A DNA stretch of 64,000 nt from Streptococcus oralis (GCF_024399415.1 NZ_CP029257.1:62001-126000), one strand, 5' to 3'; numbered from the stretch's first letter, positions 41,367 to 52,248 are shown. Made by a program: numbers and translations. The notes: generated by a model from the sequence alone, not told the origin.

Positions 41367-42647
41367 ATGAAATTACAAAAACCAAAAGGAACGCAGGATA
41401 TCTTGCCTGCTGAATCTGCCAAATGGCAGTACGTTGAGGGCTTTGCCCGTGAAATTTTCAAGCGCTATAACTATGCAGAAGTGCGCACGCCTATTTTTGA
41501 GCATTACGAGGTTATCAGTCGCTCTGTCGGAGATACAACGGATATCGTAACCAAGGAAATGTACGATTTCTACGACAAGGGTGACCGCCATATTACCCTC
41601 CGTCCAGAAGGAACTGCGCCCGTTGTCCGCTCTTATGTGGAAAATAAACTCTTCGCACCAGAAGTGCAAAAGCCAAGTAAGTTCTATTACATGGGCCCTA
41701 TGTTCCGTTATGAGCGTCCACAGGCAGGGCGTTTACGCCAATTCCACCAGATTGGTGTTGAGTGTTTTGGCTCTAGCAATCCAGCTACCGATGTGGAAAC
41801 CATCGCTATGGCAGCTCATTTCTTGAAAGAAATCGGTATCCAAGGTGTCAAATTGCATCTTAACACTCTTGGAAATCCTGAGAGTCGTGCGGCTTACCGT
41901 CAGGCCTTGATCGATTATTTGACACCGCTCAAGGAGACCTTGTCTAAGGATAGCCAACGTCGCTTGGAGGAGAATCCTCTCCGTGTCTTGGACTCTAAGG
42001 AAAAAGAAGACAAGGTGGCAGTGGAGAATGCACCTTCTATCTTGGACTTCCTTGATGCAGAAAGCCAAGCTCATTTTGATGCTGTGCGTCAGATGTTGGA
42101 AAATCTGGGTGTAGACTATATCATCGATACCAATATGGTACGTGGTTTGGACTACTACAATCACACCATTTTCGAGTTTATCACTGAGATTGAGGGCAAT
42201 GACTTGACAGTCTGTGCGGGTGGTCGCTACGATGGTTTGGTTGCCTACTTTGGTGGTCCTGAGACTGCTGGATTTGGATTTGGTCTTGGTGTAGAACGTC
42301 TGCTTCTCATTCTTGAAAAGCAAGGAGTGTCTCTCCCTATCGAGAATGCCCTAGATGTCTATATCGCAGTCTTGGGTCAAGGGGCAAATGTCAAGGCTCT
42401 GGAGTTGGTACAGGCTCTTCGCCAACAAGGTTTCAAAGCAGAGCGTGATTACCTCAACCGTAAACTCAAAGCTCAGTTCAAGTCAGCCGATGTCTTTGCG
42501 GCTAAGACTCTCATCACGCTAGGAGAGAGCGAAGTCGAAAGCGGACAAGTGACAGTTAAGAACAACCAAACTCGAGAAGAAGTTCAAGTGTCACTTGATG
42601 CTATCAATCAAAATTTTTCAGAAATCTTTGAAAAACTAGGATTTTAA
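41367..42647 (+). CDS. hisS: Histidyl-tRNA synthetase
   Basis: 426 residues, class II synthetase charging tRNA-His. Motif 2 region [32 protein letters not shown], the histidine-A motif [11 protein letters not shown] and motif 3 [13 protein letters not shown] are all present, with an anticodon-binding domain after residue 330. Extended -10 TGGTAAAAT at 41329-41337. No T-box leader is visible. Confidence 0.98.
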   Translation: MKLQKPKGTQDILPAESAKWQYVEGFAREIFKRYNYAEVRTPIFEHYEVISRSVGDTTDIVTKEMYDFYDKGDRHITLRPEGTAPVVRSYVENKLFAPEVQKPSKFYYMGPMFRYERPQAGRLRQFHQIGVECFGSSNPATDVETIAMAAHFLKEIGIQGVKLHLNTLGNPESRAAYRQALIDYLTPLKETLSKDSQRRLEENPLRVLDSKEKEDKVAVENAPSILDFLDAESQAHFDAVRQMLENLGVDYIIDTNMVRGLDYYNHTIFEFITEIEGNDLTVCAGGRYDGLVAYFGGPETAGFGFGLGVERLLLILEKQGVSLPIENALDVYIAVLGQGANVKALELVQALRQQGFKAERDYLNRKLKAQFKSADVFAAKTLITLGESEVESGQVTVKNNQTREEVQVSLDAINQNFSEIFEKLGF

Positions 42648-42660
42648 TGACAGATAAACT

Positions 42661-42690
42661 GGTCAGGAAAACATTCCTGACCTTTTTCTT
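42661..42690 (+). terminator. hisS terminator
   Basis: GGTCAGGAA (42661-42669) and TTCCTGACC (42674-42682) with an AACA loop, then TTTTTCTTTT. Confidence 0.92.
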
Positions 42691-42717
42691 TTGCAAAATG
42701 ACAAAAATCATAAACTT

Positions 42718-42760
42718 TTTGACAAATATGCTTGTCAAAAATAAAAAGATATGTTACAAT
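42718..42760 (+). promoter_or_regulatory. Promoter and operator of the XRE-regulated membrane operon
   Basis: The inverted repeat TTTGACA (42718-42724) / TGTCAAA (42733-42739) overlaps the -35 TTGTCA (42732-42737); the -10 TACAAT (42755-42760) follows after 17 bases. The first operon gene encodes an XRE regulator, so autoregulation is likely. Confidence 0.72.
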
Positions 42761-42793
42761 GAAATCAAGATAAGAACAAAGGAGAAAAAAGAC

Positions 42794-42997
42794 ATGCTAA
42801 AAAATCGTCTAAAAGAGCTTCGGGCTCGCGATGGCCTGAATCAAACAGAGCTGGCCAAACTAGCTGGCGTGTCCAGGCAAACCATCAGCTTGCTTGAGCG
42901 GGATGAGTACACGCCATCCATCGTCATTGCCCTGAAGATTGCTCAGATATTCCATGAGCCGGTCGAGTCGGTCTTTCGTTTAGAGGAGGATGAGTGA
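42794..42997 (+). CDS. Small XRE-family transcriptional regulator
   Basis: 67 residues, a single helix-turn-helix (ELRARDGLNQTELAKLAGVS and SRQTISLLERDEYTPS) of the Cro/YdcN/YozG type. ATG 42794 has AAAGGAG upstream; an in-frame ATG at 42653 lies ahead of the terminator and promoter and is excluded. The next gene starts at its stop codon (TGATG). It heads an operon of membrane proteins, an arrangement common in streptococci where the regulator represses its own envelope genes. Confidence 0.9.
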   Translation: MLKNRLKELRARDGLNQTELAKLAGVSRQTISLLERDEYTPSIVIALKIAQIFHEPVESVFRLEEDE

Positions 42998-43200
42998 TGA
43001 ACAAGTATAAAGTGATTTATTATCTATCTATAGTTGTGTTTATCGTAAATCTTTTGGCTATGATTGGAAGCCTATTTGGTTGGTTTACGATCGTAGAAGG
43101 CAAGTACCTCTTCTGGAATAATATAGTGCTACTATTAGTCTTTAGATGGGTAGAGAAAAAAATAAAATTTAAAGAGCTCGTAAAAGGAGAAAAGTTATGA
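42997..43200 (+). CDS. Small two-helix membrane protein
   Basis: 67 residues with two hydrophobic helices (about 8-30 and 36-53) and a basic tail (WVEKKIKFKELVKGEKL). The start overlaps the XRE stop (TGATG), and its stop overlaps the PspC-gene start (ATGA, 43197-43200), so all three are coupled. Family not recognised. Confidence 0.8.
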   Translation: MNKYKVIYYLSIVVFIVNLLAMIGSLFGWFTIVEGKYLFWNNIVLLLVFRWVEKKIKFKELVKGEKL

Positions 43201-43547
43201 AAGAATTTTTAGCAGGTTTTCAAGTCGATACTGAGAACAAAGCACTTGCAGGTGTTTGTGCAGGTTTAGGAAACTATTTTAACATTCAAGCCAACATTGT
43301 TCGTTTGATGACAGTCTTGTTGTTTCTCTCTTCGACGGAGATTGGGATTATAACCGTGACTCTCTATGCTTATCTAGCAGGTTGGCTTGGGAATGAACCC
43401 TTGGGAGATGGAGCAAAAAAAGCAAGAAACCAAGCTATTCTCTTAGTAGTTGTGTGTTTGCTTTTGGTAACGCTTGGAGCAGAAGGTTTGACAGCTATTT
43501 TTGAATCAGGGAAAGACTTTGGTCAATGGTTGTCTGGCTTGTTTTAG
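43197..43547 (+). CDS. PspC-domain membrane protein
   Basis: 116 residues. The PspC domain (about 12-70) contains KALAGVCAGLGNYFNIQANI and a membrane helix, followed by a second helix (about 80-98). PspC proteins sense membrane stress in many bacteria. AAGGAGAAAAG before ATG 43197. Its place behind an XRE regulator and ahead of DUF3169 and CPBP proteins suggests an envelope-stress or bacteriocin-response operon. Confidence 0.88.
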   Translation: MKEFLAGFQVDTENKALAGVCAGLGNYFNIQANIVRLMTVLLFLSSTEIGIITVTLYAYLAGWLGNEPLGDGAKKARNQAILLVVVCLLLVTLGAEGLTAIFESGKDFGQWLSGLF

Positions 43548-43561
43548 AAAGAGGTTAAAAT

Positions 43562-44263
43562 ATGGAAAAGAATCACATAATTTTTGCACTGAAACTTTTT
43601 ATTATAGGAGCTTTATTAGGAATACTTGCCGGAGCTCTTGGAGTTAAACCTTTAGGTATTAGCCAAGAGCAAGTAATCCCTGTCTTGTTCTCAATCTTTT
43701 TTGGTCTAGGGCTGATTACGGCAATCCTAACATTTTATTTCACTAGAAAAAGTCATCAGGCTTATCAGAATTATCAACGAGAAGAAGAGGATGAAGGAAA
43801 TGAGCAAGACTATCTTGCTATGTATCGTTTCTTGGATTATGGTACGGTAGCTTGGAATGTTTCTCAAATTAGTATGCTATTCTGTATGCTTTTAGACTTA
43901 GGAAGATTTGGCATATCAGCAACATCCTTACTTTTGATAGTTGTAAGTATTTTGTCGGGTGTTTACTGCCTCAAAATCACTAGCAAGATTCGTAACTATA
44001 AACTTTCTGTTATGGCCACACCCAAGGAAGTTTTGGACTACCTTGACACTTATGATGAGGGAGAAAAACAGGCCGAGATGGAAGAAGCTTACTTGATCTT
44101 GTTCAAGGTCAATCAACTCCTCATTCCTGGTATCTATATTGTCTTAGTAATTCTATCTATGGTATTAGGACAAGTACAGTTGGTTGCTCTGCTGGTAGCA
44201 GTTGTCATCCATTTGTACACGAATGTTGCACAGTTGCGTAAAACAAAACGTTATTTCAAATAG
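43562..44263 (+). CDS. DUF3169-type membrane protein
   Basis: 233 residues, six hydrophobic segments in three pairs (about 8-28, 38-60, 98-116, 120-138, 180-200 and 203-222) with an acidic loop (REEEDEGNEQDY) after the second. The layout matches DUF3169, a family found next to XRE regulators in Firmicutes. AGAGG lies upstream of ATG 43562. Function unknown. Confidence 0.75.
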   Translation: MEKNHIIFALKLFIIGALLGILAGALGVKPLGISQEQVIPVLFSIFFGLGLITAILTFYFTRKSHQAYQNYQREEEDEGNEQDYLAMYRFLDYGTVAWNVSQISMLFCMLLDLGRFGISATSLLLIVVSILSGVYCLKITSKIRNYKLSVMATPKEVLDYLDTYDEGEKQAEMEEAYLILFKVNQLLIPGIYIVLVILSMVLGQVQLVALLVAVVIHLYTNVAQLRKTKRYFK

Positions 44264-44272
44264 GAGTCTTTT

Positions 44273-44914
44273 ATGAACTTACTTAAAAATCTTGGCTGGT
44301 TTTTGCTAGCTGTTCTATCCTTTTTCTTTGGCTATGGTCTGGTTCAGAGTATGGCTTTATCAGCGCTTGACCTAGGGGCTTCAATCTTTGGAGTCTTGCC
44401 ACTTTATGTCGCCCTGTCAGGGGCCTATGTTTATGGAGTTTACAGATGGTATCAGACAGAAAAGGTTAGCATCCAGACGACGGTTTTTAATAGTTATATT
44501 TGGTTGCCAACTCTGGTTTTGCTAGTGGCGATTATAGCCCAGTTCTTTTTGCCAGAAGATCCGTCAGTCAATCAACAAATCGTATCTCAACTGACAGTCG
44601 CACAGCCTGTATTTGGTTTCTTTATGGTGGTAGTCTTTGCTCCTCTGACGGAAGAACTCATCTTTAGAGGGATGTTAGCGCGCTATCTCTTTCCTAAGCA
44701 GAACAACGGCAAACAGACAGCTCTGTTTCTCCTCGTATCGAGTGTGCTTTTTGCCTTGATTCATTTTCCAGGGACTTTACAACAGTTTTTAGTTTATGCT
44801 AGTCTGGGATTGAGTTTGGGTCTGGCTTATGTGAGTCGAAAAGGTCTTCTTTACAGCATTTCTCTCCACGCTTTGAATAATTTAATCGGCTTTTTGATGA
44901 TACTCATGCTATAA
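44273..44914 (+). CDS. CPBP-family intramembrane glutamic endopeptidase
   Basis: 213 residues, about seven membrane helices. The family active-site motifs are present: APLTEELIFRGMLARYLF (EExxxR), ALIHFPG and the C-terminal SLHALNNLIG (HxxxN). CPBP (Abi) proteases process prenylated or other membrane proteins and in lactic acid bacteria are often linked to bacteriocin self-immunity. No bacteriocin gene was seen nearby. Ten bases after the DUF3169 gene; AGGAG before ATG 44273. Confidence 0.88.
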   Translation: MNLLKNLGWFLLAVLSFFFGYGLVQSMALSALDLGASIFGVLPLYVALSGAYVYGVYRWYQTEKVSIQTTVFNSYIWLPTLVLLVAIIAQFFLPEDPSVNQQIVSQLTVAQPVFGFFMVVVFAPLTEELIFRGMLARYLFPKQNNGKQTALFLLVSSVLFALIHFPGTLQQFLVYASLGLSLGLAYVSRKGLLYSISLHALNNLIGFLMILML

Positions 44915-44931
44915 TAGAGTCAGGAGGTCAC

Positions 44932-45150
44932 ATGAAACGAGTAATTTTATTAGCAGTGATACAGGCGGTCGTTCTCTTCTTTATCATCGGGGCACTTGCC
45001 TATGCCTTTAAAGGCGATTTCTTTTACAACTATCTAGCAATTGTCTTTGCGCCTATTGCAGGTGTTTTGCGTTTTGCTTCGGCTTATGCAACGGAGATTG
45101 TTCTACCTAAAAAGGCAGCTGAGATTGCTGAAAAGCGTAAAAAAGGTTAA
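44932..45150 (+). CDS. Small membrane protein, last gene of the XRE operon
   Basis: 72 residues with two hydrophobic helices (about 4-26 and 30-55) and a basic tail (PKKAAEIAEKRKKG). CAGGAGG precedes ATG 44932. Family not recognised. A terminator follows. Confidence 0.78.
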   Translation: MKRVILLAVIQAVVLFFIIGALAYAFKGDFFYNYLAIVFAPIAGVLRFASAYATEIVLPKKAAEIAEKRKKG

Positions 45151-45165
45151 GAATCATAATCAGAG

Positions 45166-45195
45166 AATCCGATGACGTTTTCATCGGATTTTTTG
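45166..45195 (+). terminator. Terminator of the XRE membrane operon
   Basis: AATCCGATGA and TCATCGGATT pair around CGTTT, followed by TTTTTG. Confidence 0.92.
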
Positions 45196-45301
45196 TCTGT
45201 TTGTTTTGATTCCTAAAGACAATCAAACTTTTCTGCTGATTTTCATGAAGAGCCTGCGCTTTTATGGTAAAATAGTAACAGAATAAAAGAGGAGAGAAAA
45301 C

Positions 45302-47065
45302 ATGAAACGTAGTATGTATGCTGGTCGTGTTCGTGAGGAGCACATCGGACAAGAAATTACTTTGAAAGGATGGGTTGGCCGTCGTCGTGACTTGGGTGGT
45401 TTAATCTTTATCGACCTTCGTGACCGTGAAGGAATCATGCAGTTGGTTATCAACCCTGAAAAAGTATCTGCAGAGGTCATGGCAACAGCTGAAAGTCTTC
45501 GCAGTGAGTTTGTCATCGAGGTGACTGGACAAGTCGCTGCGCGTGAGCAAGCTAATGATAAATTGCCGACTGGTGCAGTTGAGTTGAACGTGACAGCTTT
45601 GACGGTGCTTAATACAGCCAAAACAACACCTTTTGAGATTAAAGATGGGATTGAGGCCAATGACGATACACGTTTGCGTTACCGTTACCTTGACCTTCGT
45701 CGTCCAGAAATGCTAGAAAACCTTAAGCTTCGTGCCAAGGTGACCCACTCTATCCGTAACTACTTGGATGAGTTGGAGTTTATCGATGTGGAAACGCCAT
45801 TCCTTTCGAAGTCAACGCCAGAAGGGGCGCGTGACTATTTGGTGCCATCTCGTGTCAATAAAGGGCATTTCTACGCTCTTCCTCAAAGTCCACAAATCAC
45901 TAAGCAACTCTTGATGAATGCTGGGTTTGACCGTTACTACCAAATCGTTAAATGTTTCCGTGATGAGGACTTGCGTGGTGACCGTCAGCCTGAGTTTACT
46001 CAGGTCGACTTGGAAACGTCTTTCCTTACGGAGCAAGAGATCCAAGATATCACAGAAGGCTTGATTGCGCGCGTGATGAAAGAAACAAAAGGCATCGAAG
46101 TAACTCTTCCATTTCCTCGTATGAAGTATGATGACGCGATGGCTCTTTACGGTTCTGACAAACCTGATACTCGTTTTGAGATGTTGCTTCAGGACTTGAC
46201 AGAGGTTGTCAAGGGAGTAGACTTCAAAGTCTTTTCAGAAGCTCCGGCAGTAAAAGCAATCGTCGTTAAAGGGGCTGCAGACAACTATTCACGTAAAGAC
46301 ATTGACAAGATGACAGAAGTAGCCAAGCAGTATGGTGCCAAAGGTCTTGCTTGGGTCAAGGTAGTTGAGGGAGAATTAAACGGACCAGTTGCCAAATTCT
46401 TGACTGGTATCCAAGCAGAATTGACAGCAGCGCTTGGTCTTGAAGATAAGGATTTGGTTCTCTTTGTGGCGGATACGCTTGAAGTGGCCAATGCAACACT
46501 AGGCGCCCTTCGTGGCCGTATCGCCAAAGAGCTGGGCTTGATTGATAACGATAAATTTAACTTCCTTTGGGTGGTTGATTGGCCAATGTTTGAATGGTCT
46601 GAAGAAGAAGGCCGCTACATGAGCGCCCACCATCCGTTTACTCTTCCACAGGAAGAAACAGCTCACGAATTAGAAGGTGATTTGGCTAAAGTTCGTGCCA
46701 TTGCTTACGATATTGTCTTGAACGGTTATGAGCTTGGTGGTGGTAGTCTTCGTATCAACCAAAAAGACCTTCAAGAACGCATGTTCAAAGCACTTGGTTT
46801 TTCAACTGAAGAAGCAAATGACCAGTTTGGCTTCCTTCTTGAAGCCATGGACTATGGTTTCCCACCCCACGGTGGCTTGGCTATCGGTCTTGACCGTTTT
46901 GTGATGCTCTTAGCAGGAGAAGAAAATATTCGTGAAGTCATTGCCTTTCCTAAGAACAATAAGGCAACAGACCCAATGACTCAAGCTCCATCAACAGTCG
47001 CTCTCAAACAACTAGAGGAACTCAGCTTACAAGTAGAAGAAGATGAAACAAGCAAAACGAATTAA
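45302..47065 (+). CDS. aspS: Aspartyl-tRNA synthetase
   Basis: 587 residues, bacterial class IIb enzyme. OB-fold anticodon domain (about 1-110), then the catalytic core with [32 protein letters not shown] (motif 2), the bacterial GAD insertion (about 290-400) and motif 3 [16 protein letters not shown] -10 TAAAAT is at about 45269-45274 and the ribosome site is AGAGGAGAG. The next gene overlaps the end by 23 bases. Confidence 0.98.
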   Translation: MKRSMYAGRVREEHIGQEITLKGWVGRRRDLGGLIFIDLRDREGIMQLVINPEKVSAEVMATAESLRSEFVIEVTGQVAAREQANDKLPTGAVELNVTALTVLNTAKTTPFEIKDGIEANDDTRLRYRYLDLRRPEMLENLKLRAKVTHSIRNYLDELEFIDVETPFLSKSTPEGARDYLVPSRVNKGHFYALPQSPQITKQLLMNAGFDRYYQIVKCFRDEDLRGDRQPEFTQVDLETSFLTEQEIQDITEGLIARVMKETKGIEVTLPFPRMKYDDAMALYGSDKPDTRFEMLLQDLTEVVKGVDFKVFSEAPAVKAIVVKGAADNYSRKDIDKMTEVAKQYGAKGLAWVKVVEGELNGPVAKFLTGIQAELTAALGLEDKDLVLFVADTLEVANATLGALRGRIAKELGLIDNDKFNFLWVVDWPMFEWSEEEGRYMSAHHPFTLPQEETAHELEGDLAKVRAIAYDIVLNGYELGGGSLRINQKDLQERMFKALGFSTEEANDQFGFLLEAMDYGFPPHGGLAIGLDRFVMLLAGEENIREVIAFPKNNKATDPMTQAPSTVALKQLEELSLQVEEDETSKTN

Positions 47066-47984
47066 GCGGTGGCGCTATTATCTGCGCCGCTTTGCTTATC
47101 AGATAAAAATCTTACGAGTTTTACAAAGTATCTCTCGGGAAAAATATGATGAGAAAGTATCGGCTTCTCTGGTTTATGGCTTTCTGTCAGCAGTAGCAGT
47201 CAATTTCTTTTTTCAACCAGGGCACGTTTACTCCAGTGGTGCGACGGGTTTGGCACAGATTATCTCTGCTTTGAGTAATCACTGGTTTGGTTTTTATATT
47301 CCGATATCGCTGACCTTTTATGCCATCAATTTTCCGTTGATGATTTTGGCTTGGTATCAGATTGGGCATAAGTTTACAATCTTTACCTTTATCACAGTAT
47401 CCATGAGTTCCCTCTTTATCCAGCTTGTGCCAGTTGTGACCTTGACAGAGGATCCCATCATCAATGCTCTTTTTGGGGGTGTTGTCATGGGCTTGGGGAT
47501 TGGTTTTGCACTCCGTAACAATATTTCTAGCGGAGGTACAGATATCGTCAGTCTCACCATTCGAAAGAAAACGGGTAAGAATGTCGGCAGTATTTCTTTC
47601 TTGGTAAATGGAACCATCATGCTGATAGCAGGTCTGACCTTTGGTTGGAAATACGCCCTCTACTCTATGATCACCATTTTTGTATCGAGCCGTGTGACAG
47701 ATGCGGTCTTTACAAAGCAAAAACGCATGCAGGCCATGATTGTGACCAATAATCCTGACAAGGTAATCGCAAAAATCCATAAAAAATTGCACCGCGGAGC
47801 AACCATGATCCACGATGCAGAAGGAACCTATAATCATGAGAGAAAAGCAGTCTTGATTACGGTTATCACGCGAGCAGAGTTTAATGATTTTAAACACATC
47901 ATGAAACAGGTCGATCCGACAGCCTTTGTCTCTGTATCCGAAAATGTCCACATCCTAGGACGATTCGTAGAAACAGACAATTAA
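47043..47984 (+). CDS. YitT-family membrane protein (DUF2179)
   Basis: 313 residues. A basic N-terminal tail precedes five to six membrane helices (about 40-195, the YitT_membrane repeat, with [12 protein letters not shown] and [12 protein letters not shown]) and a soluble C-terminal DUF2179 domain (about 225-305, [14 protein letters not shown]). The start overlaps the aspS coding region by 23 bases, so it depends on aspS translation. The family is abundant but of unknown function. A shared terminator follows. Confidence 0.87.
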   Translation: MKQAKRIKRWRYYLRRFAYQIKILRVLQSISREKYDEKVSASLVYGFLSAVAVNFFFQPGHVYSSGATGLAQIISALSNHWFGFYIPISLTFYAINFPLMILAWYQIGHKFTIFTFITVSMSSLFIQLVPVVTLTEDPIINALFGGVVMGLGIGFALRNNISSGGTDIVSLTIRKKTGKNVGSISFLVNGTIMLIAGLTFGWKYALYSMITIFVSSRVTDAVFTKQKRMQAMIVTNNPDKVIAKIHKKLHRGATMIHDAEGTYNHERKAVLITVITRAEFNDFKHIMKQVDPTAFVSVSENVHILGRFVETDN

Positions 47985-47993
47985 TAATACTCA

Positions 47994-48025
47994 AAAGACC
48001 AGCCTTGAGGCTGGTCTTTATTTTT
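47994..48025. terminator. Bidirectional terminator overlapping the malR stop
   Basis: AAAGACCAGCC and GGCTGGTCTTT form a perfect stem followed by ATTTTT. The malR stop codon (48018-48020) lies in its arm. Confidence 0.88.
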
Positions 48026-49004
48026 CGATAATTTTGTGTCCAATCAACTGGCGGTAACAAATCTGTTTATTGTTTTTGGCATCGTTAATAATCTGGAGAA
48101 TGGTTTCAAAGGAAACGCGCCCGAGTTCTAAGCTATTGATATCCACATAGGCTGCCAAGTTCAGTTTAGGGTTGACCGAGTCAAAGCTGAGGACAGGGAC
48201 ATCCAGTTGGTGTTTTGCGATGTAATCACAGACCCCTGCAGCAAGAAGGCTATCAATAGTAATAATAGCATCAATATTTGGATCATGCTCGAAGAGAAGT
48301 TTACTAAAGCGATAACCATTATCTTCAAGAAATTCGGTCGCAAAGTAGGTCAGATTTGGATCAATAGGAAGTTGGTATTGTTTAAGAGCTAACTCATAAC
48401 CCATTAGACGATCTTGTGTTACGAAAAGTTTTTTGGTTCCTCCGATGAAGGCAATTCGCTTGCATCCTTTTTTGATGAAATATTCTGTTGCATCAAAACC
48501 TGCCTGGACATTGTCATTATCGACGAGCGGAATGAAGGGAGATAGAGATTTACCTAAGATAAGGAAAGGAAATTGCTCATCTGCTACTAGCTTAACCAAA
48601 GGATCTTCTTCTTGGGCATAGAGGAAAATCAAACCATCTACACGCTTACCATAGACCATCTGGGAAATAGCTTTGAGCCGCTCTTTTGCATCTTTCCCCG
48701 TTGCAATCTGAATAGCATAGTGGTTCTCAGATGCCACTTGGGCGATCCCTCGTAGAACAGATGGGAAGAAAGGATTTTGGTAAAAGGCATCCGAGTCATC
48801 AGGAAGCACCAGGCCGATAACTTGAGTATAGCTACTTACCAAGCTACGAGCATTGAGATTGGGGTGGTAGTTGAGCTCCTTCATCGCCTTGCGAACTCGT
48901 TTTTTGGTTTCATCACTAATCGTTGATTTGTTTTGAATAACGCGGGTAACAGTTGAAGGTGAGACACCTGCTGCCTTGGCCACGTCTTTAATCGTAACGG
49001 GCAT
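48018..49004 (-). CDS. malR: Maltose operon repressor MalR (LacI family)
   Basis: 328 residues. The N-terminal LacI helix-turn-helix (VTIKDVAKAAGVSPSTVTRV) and hinge (NYHPNLNARSL) are followed by a periplasmic-binding-like domain with VIGLVLPDDSDAFY and IDAIITIDSLLAAGVCDY. It represses malXCD and malMP until maltodextrins are present. The CGCAAACG-type operators at 53686-53750, 53857-53871 and 54062-54075 are its expected sites. It is co-transcribed with malA, nine bases apart. Confidence 0.95.
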   Translation of the reverse strand: MPVTIKDVAKAAGVSPSTVTRVIQNKSTISDETKKRVRKAMKELNYHPNLNARSLVSSYTQVIGLVLPDDSDAFYQNPFFPSVLRGIAQVASENHYAIQIATGKDAKERLKAISQMVYGKRVDGLIFLYAQEEDPLVKLVADEQFPFLILGKSLSPFIPLVDNDNVQAGFDATEYFIKKGCKRIAFIGGTKKLFVTQDRLMGYELALKQYQLPIDPNLTYFATEFLEDNGYRFSKLLFEHDPNIDAIITIDSLLAAGVCDYIAKHQLDVPVLSFDSVNPKLNLAAYVDINSLELGRVSFETILQIINDAKNNKQICYRQLIGHKIIEK

Positions 49005-49013
49005 AAAAATCTC

Positions 49014-49814
49014 CTATTTATGATAATCTGGATCACGGAAGTGTGTCTTGTAAAAAATGGTGACCAGATAAAGAACAAAAAGAATGTTTTGTACAGTGAT
49101 AAGGGTTGCCATATTTTGGCCAAAAAGCCCCAAAATAAGCGTAATCAGAGTGGGTAATCCTAAACAGTTCAAGATAAAATGGTAGCACTCTTTAAAGGTC
49201 CTAAATGAAAAGAGGCGTGATTTTTTGGTGATATAAAGGAGAAAGCTAGCTCCAAGAGAGACAATGAAGAAATTCAATCCAAAGAGAAAGCTTGCACCAA
49301 GAACGAGAAAGAGACTGATATAGACCCGATTTTGTTGGTACCAATCTTTAGAAATGGCTTGGGTTAGATCTTCCTTACTCTGGAAACTCTCCGTTTGAAT
49401 CGCGTGGTAGCGAATGCGAGTTAGTTCCTTACTTTCCTTGCTGATGACGAGTTCTTCCGTATCAAAATGAAGTTGCAAGTCCTTTGGCAATTCTTTGTTT
49501 TGGCTTGGGCCAATTAAAAGAGAAGGCTGCTGATTTTTAGTTCCAGCATAGCTCAGTTTTCCATCTATTATCTGCGCATTCTCCGACAAATCCATGATCG
49601 CTTCATCTGTCAGGGGTGTGTAGACATTATCGATAAACGTATCCAGTGGATACGTTTCCTGTGAGCTGTTTTGAATGGCAATTGGAACCATAGACAAGCT
49701 GATGAGGAAAATGCTAGTAAAGAGGAGTTGAAACCAGTTGAGTCCAAAACGTTTTGACAGGGGCTTACGAAATCCCCAAATACTTGAAAAATATGAAAAT
49801 GGATATGGAAGCAT
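49014..49814 (-). CDS. malA: Maltodextrin utilisation protein MalA (DUF1189)
   Basis: 266 residues with four membrane helices (about 26-46, 170-200, 215-235 and 240-258) and an extracytoplasmic loop. The start [20 protein letters not shown] and general layout match DUF1189/MalA of streptococcal mal loci; its exact role is unknown. ATG 49814 gives GAAAG a normal distance; ATG 49820 is the alternative. A promoter of its own lies upstream on the minus strand: TTGAAA (49879-49874), 17 bases, TATAAT (49856-49851). Confidence 0.85.
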   Translation of the reverse strand: MLPYPFSYFSSIWGFRKPLSKRFGLNWFQLLFTSIFLISLSMVPIAIQNSSQETYPLDTFIDNVYTPLTDEAIMDLSENAQIIDGKLSYAGTKNQQPSLLIGPSQNKELPKDLQLHFDTEELVISKESKELTRIRYHAIQTESFQSKEDLTQAISKDWYQQNRVYISLFLVLGASFLFGLNFFIVSLGASFLLYITKKSRLFSFRTFKECYHFILNCLGLPTLITLILGLFGQNMATLITVQNILFVLYLVTIFYKTHFRDPDYHK

Positions 49815-49932
49815 AGGCATCTTTCTAAAAGTGTTTTCTATATGAGTATTATTATATAGAGAAATGTGCTTTATTTCAAGTCTAGGAGACAAATTGCTTG
49901 CTTCAAGAATAGTTTTATAGTCACAAGCTCTA

Positions 49933-50085
49933 ATACTCAATGAAAATCAAAGAGCAAACTAGGAAGCTAGCCGCAGGTTGCTCAAAGCACTGCTTTGAGG
50001 TTGTAGATAAGACTGACGAAGTCAGTTACATATATCTACGGCAAGGCGAAGCTGACGTGGTTTGAAGAGATTTTCGAAGAGTATA
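49933..50085. repeat. BOX element between malD and malA
   Basis: Same element as 4947-5099 but in the opposite orientation. It starts ATACTCAATGAAAATC, has the boxB hairpins CAAAGCACTGCTTTG and ACTGACGAAGTCAGT, and ends TTTTCGAAGAGTATAA. It lies between the malXCD and malA-malR transcription units. Confidence 0.92.
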
Positions 50086-50111
50086 AAATGAAAAAGGGTG
50101 GCGGGGATAAA

Positions 50112-50954
50112 TTATCCCTTGTCGCCACCACTTGTAAGTCCTGAAACAAAGTTCTTTTGTAGGAAGAAGAAGAGAATACAGATTGGAAGGGCGATGAGGA
50201 TAGCACCTGCTGAGAAGTAGGCAATCTTCAAGTTTTTCACATTGCTGACAAAGGTCTGTAGACCAACGGCAACTGTAAAGTATTCTTTCTCACGAAGCAA
50301 GAAACTAGAGAGGATATAGTCTCCGAAAGGTCCCATGAAGGCCCAGAGCGCTTGTACTGCAACCATTGGGCGAACGAGTGGGAGAACAATTTGCCAGAAG
50401 CGACGGAAGTGTCCTGCACCATCTAGTTTTGCTGATTCATCAAGAGACATCGGTACTGTGTCGAAGTAGCCTTTCATCAACCAAGCATTCATCGGGATAC
50501 CACCACCGACATATAGGAAGATGAGGAACCAGCTTTGGTTAAGGGCATTCAACATAAGGGCCATAACGAAGAAGGCTGTCAAAGCGGCCATAGTTGGCAC
50601 CATTTGGATAATCAAGAAGAAGACCAAACTTTGTTTACGAGCCAAGAAGTTGTAACGGCTGTAGGCATAACCAGCAAGTACGATGATACTTGTTTGAACA
50701 GCCATTGTAATCAAGGCGATGATCAAAGTATTGAGGTACCAAGTGCCGTACAAGGTTTCAGTGAAGAGCCCTTGGAAGTTGGCAAAGCTAAAGTCGACGT
50801 TAGCATCTAGTTTAAAAGCTACGACGTTACCAGTCTTGAAGGCTGACATAATAGTAATCAAAAGTGGATAGATAATCACGATTGAAAGACCAATCAAGTA
50901 GAGGTAAGTGAGGGTTTGAGTCAGTCTACGTTTGAGTTTGATTGAGTTATTCAT
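50112..50954 (-). CDS. malD: Maltodextrin ABC transporter permease MalD
   Basis: 280 residues, six membrane helices, MalG class. The ATPase-coupling EAA loop reads [20 protein letters not shown] (about 175-195). ATG 50954 is used, with GGAGG about eight bases upstream and only one base from the malC stop; an in-frame upstream start at 50975 lies inside malC. It pairs with MalC and binding protein MalX. The ATPase is not encoded here; the shared ATPase MsmK usually serves this role. Confidence 0.95.
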   Translation of the reverse strand: MNNSIKLKRRLTQTLTYLYLIGLSIVIIYPLLITIMSAFKTGNVVAFKLDANVDFSFANFQGLFTETLYGTWYLNTLIIALITMAVQTSIIVLAGYAYSRYNFLARKQSLVFFLIIQMVPTMAALTAFFVMALMLNALNQSWFLIFLYVGGGIPMNAWLMKGYFDTVPMSLDESAKLDGAGHFRRFWQIVLPLVRPMVAVQALWAFMGPFGDYILSSFLLREKEYFTVAVGLQTFVSNVKNLKIAYFSAGAILIALPICILFFFLQKNFVSGLTSGGDKG

Positions 50955-50955
50955 C

Positions 50956-52248
50956 TTAGACGTCCTCCATATCAAATGCGTGTAGTTTCTTGAATGCGAT
51001 CATAGAGATAGAGATGACAATGATAGAGATGATCAAGGTAACAGCTGCCGCCATAGAGTATTGAGGAGATGTACCTGTTGTCAAGCGATAAATCCATGAG
51101 ATCAAGATATCAGTTGAACCGGCTCCACCACCAACGCTACCAGGACCTCCGCCGTTGAAGAGGTACATGATAGAGAAGTTGTTAAAGTTGAAGGTGTATT
51201 GGCTGATCAATGTTGGTGCTGCAACAGCCAAAATCATAGGGAAAGTGATGTTGCGGAATTTTTGCCAAGCATTGGCACCATCGATATAAGCCGCTTCGTA
51301 GAGGTCGTTAGGAATTGACTGCAAGATACCCAAAGTCAAAACGTAGATGTATGGGAATCCTAGCCAACCTTGCATCATAATCAAGGCAATCTTCGTCCAA
51401 GTTGGGTCTGTTTTCCAAGGGATAAGAGCACCGTCAAGGAAAGGAAGAACCTTAGCCAAGATAGGCAATACTTGAGTGTTGATCGCTCCGACACTATCGT
51501 TAAACATGTTTGAGAATGTCAAGATAGTGATGAAGGCTGGAACAGCCCAAGGAAGAAGGAAAATAACACCAAAGATACGTTTTCCTTTGATAAATGGTTG
51601 GTTAGCAATGATAGCAGTGAAGATACCAATCACAATCTGCAAAGTAGAAGCAGACAAGGCCCAGATGATGGTCCAAGAAAGAACCGCACCGAAGGCTGAA
51701 CGGAAGGTACTTAAGCTCCAGATGTTTGTAAAGTTAGTCAAACCAACCCAGTCCAACAATTTGTTTGGTGGCAAGTGTTGGAAGTCATAGTTGGTAAACG
51801 CAATCATCAAGGTTACGATAACTGGGAAGATAATCGCAAATGTCATAGCGACGTAAGATGGGATGATCAAGAGGTAAGGGAAACCATTCTCATAAATACC
51901 TTTGATCATATCTTTAAAAGTACGTGGGACAGGAATTCCATTGTTAATACGTTTTGCGATTGTATGTGCATCTTTAATATTTGAGAAATAAAAGAGCACA
52001 TAAACGACTACAAAGATTAAATGGAAGGCACCACGAATCAGCATAAAGAGGGAATTATCACGACCTGGCTTGTCACCAAGAGTGATCAAATTGTGCAATT
52101 CAGGGGCTGCAAGTGCTAGGAAATAAAGAACAAATACGATAGTTACACCAAGGAAGATAAAACCTTTGGCCTTTTGTTTATTGTAAATCTGTCCTAACCC
52201 AGGAATCACTGAAAGCAAGGCTGCTTTGCTAGGTTGTTGGTTTTCCAT
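50956..52248 (-). CDS. malC: Maltodextrin ABC transporter permease MalC
   Basis: 430 residues, eight membrane helices (MalF class). The EAA loop is [20 protein letters not shown]. The N-terminus ([20 protein letters not shown]) carries the extra segment typical of streptococcal MalC. ATG 52248 with AAAGGAG upstream. Forms the channel with MalD. Confidence 0.95.
   Translation of the reverse strand: MENQQPSKAALLSVIPGLGQIYNKQKAKGFIFLGVTIVFVLYFLALAAPELHNLITLGDKPGRDNSLFMLIRGAFHLIFVVVYVLFYFSNIKDAHTIAKRINNGIPVPRTFKDMIKGIYENGFPYLLIIPSYVAMTFAIIFPVIVTLMIAFTNYDFQHLPPNKLLDWVGLTNFTNIWSLSTFRSAFGAVLSWTIIWALSASTLQIVIGIFTAIIANQPFIKGKRIFGVIFLLPWAVPAFITILTFSNMFNDSVGAINTQVLPILAKVLPFLDGALIPWKTDPTWTKIALIMMQGWLGFPYIYVLTLGILQSIPNDLYEAAYIDGANAWQKFRNITFPMILAVAAPTLISQYTFNFNNFSIMYLFNGGGPGSVGGGAGSTDILISWIYRLTTGTSPQYSMAAAVTLIISIIVISISMIAFKKLHAFDMEDV

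Noticed and set aside
42653..42793. Longer N-terminus for the XRE regulator
   Set aside because: It would be translated through the hisS terminator and upstream of the regulator's own promoter.
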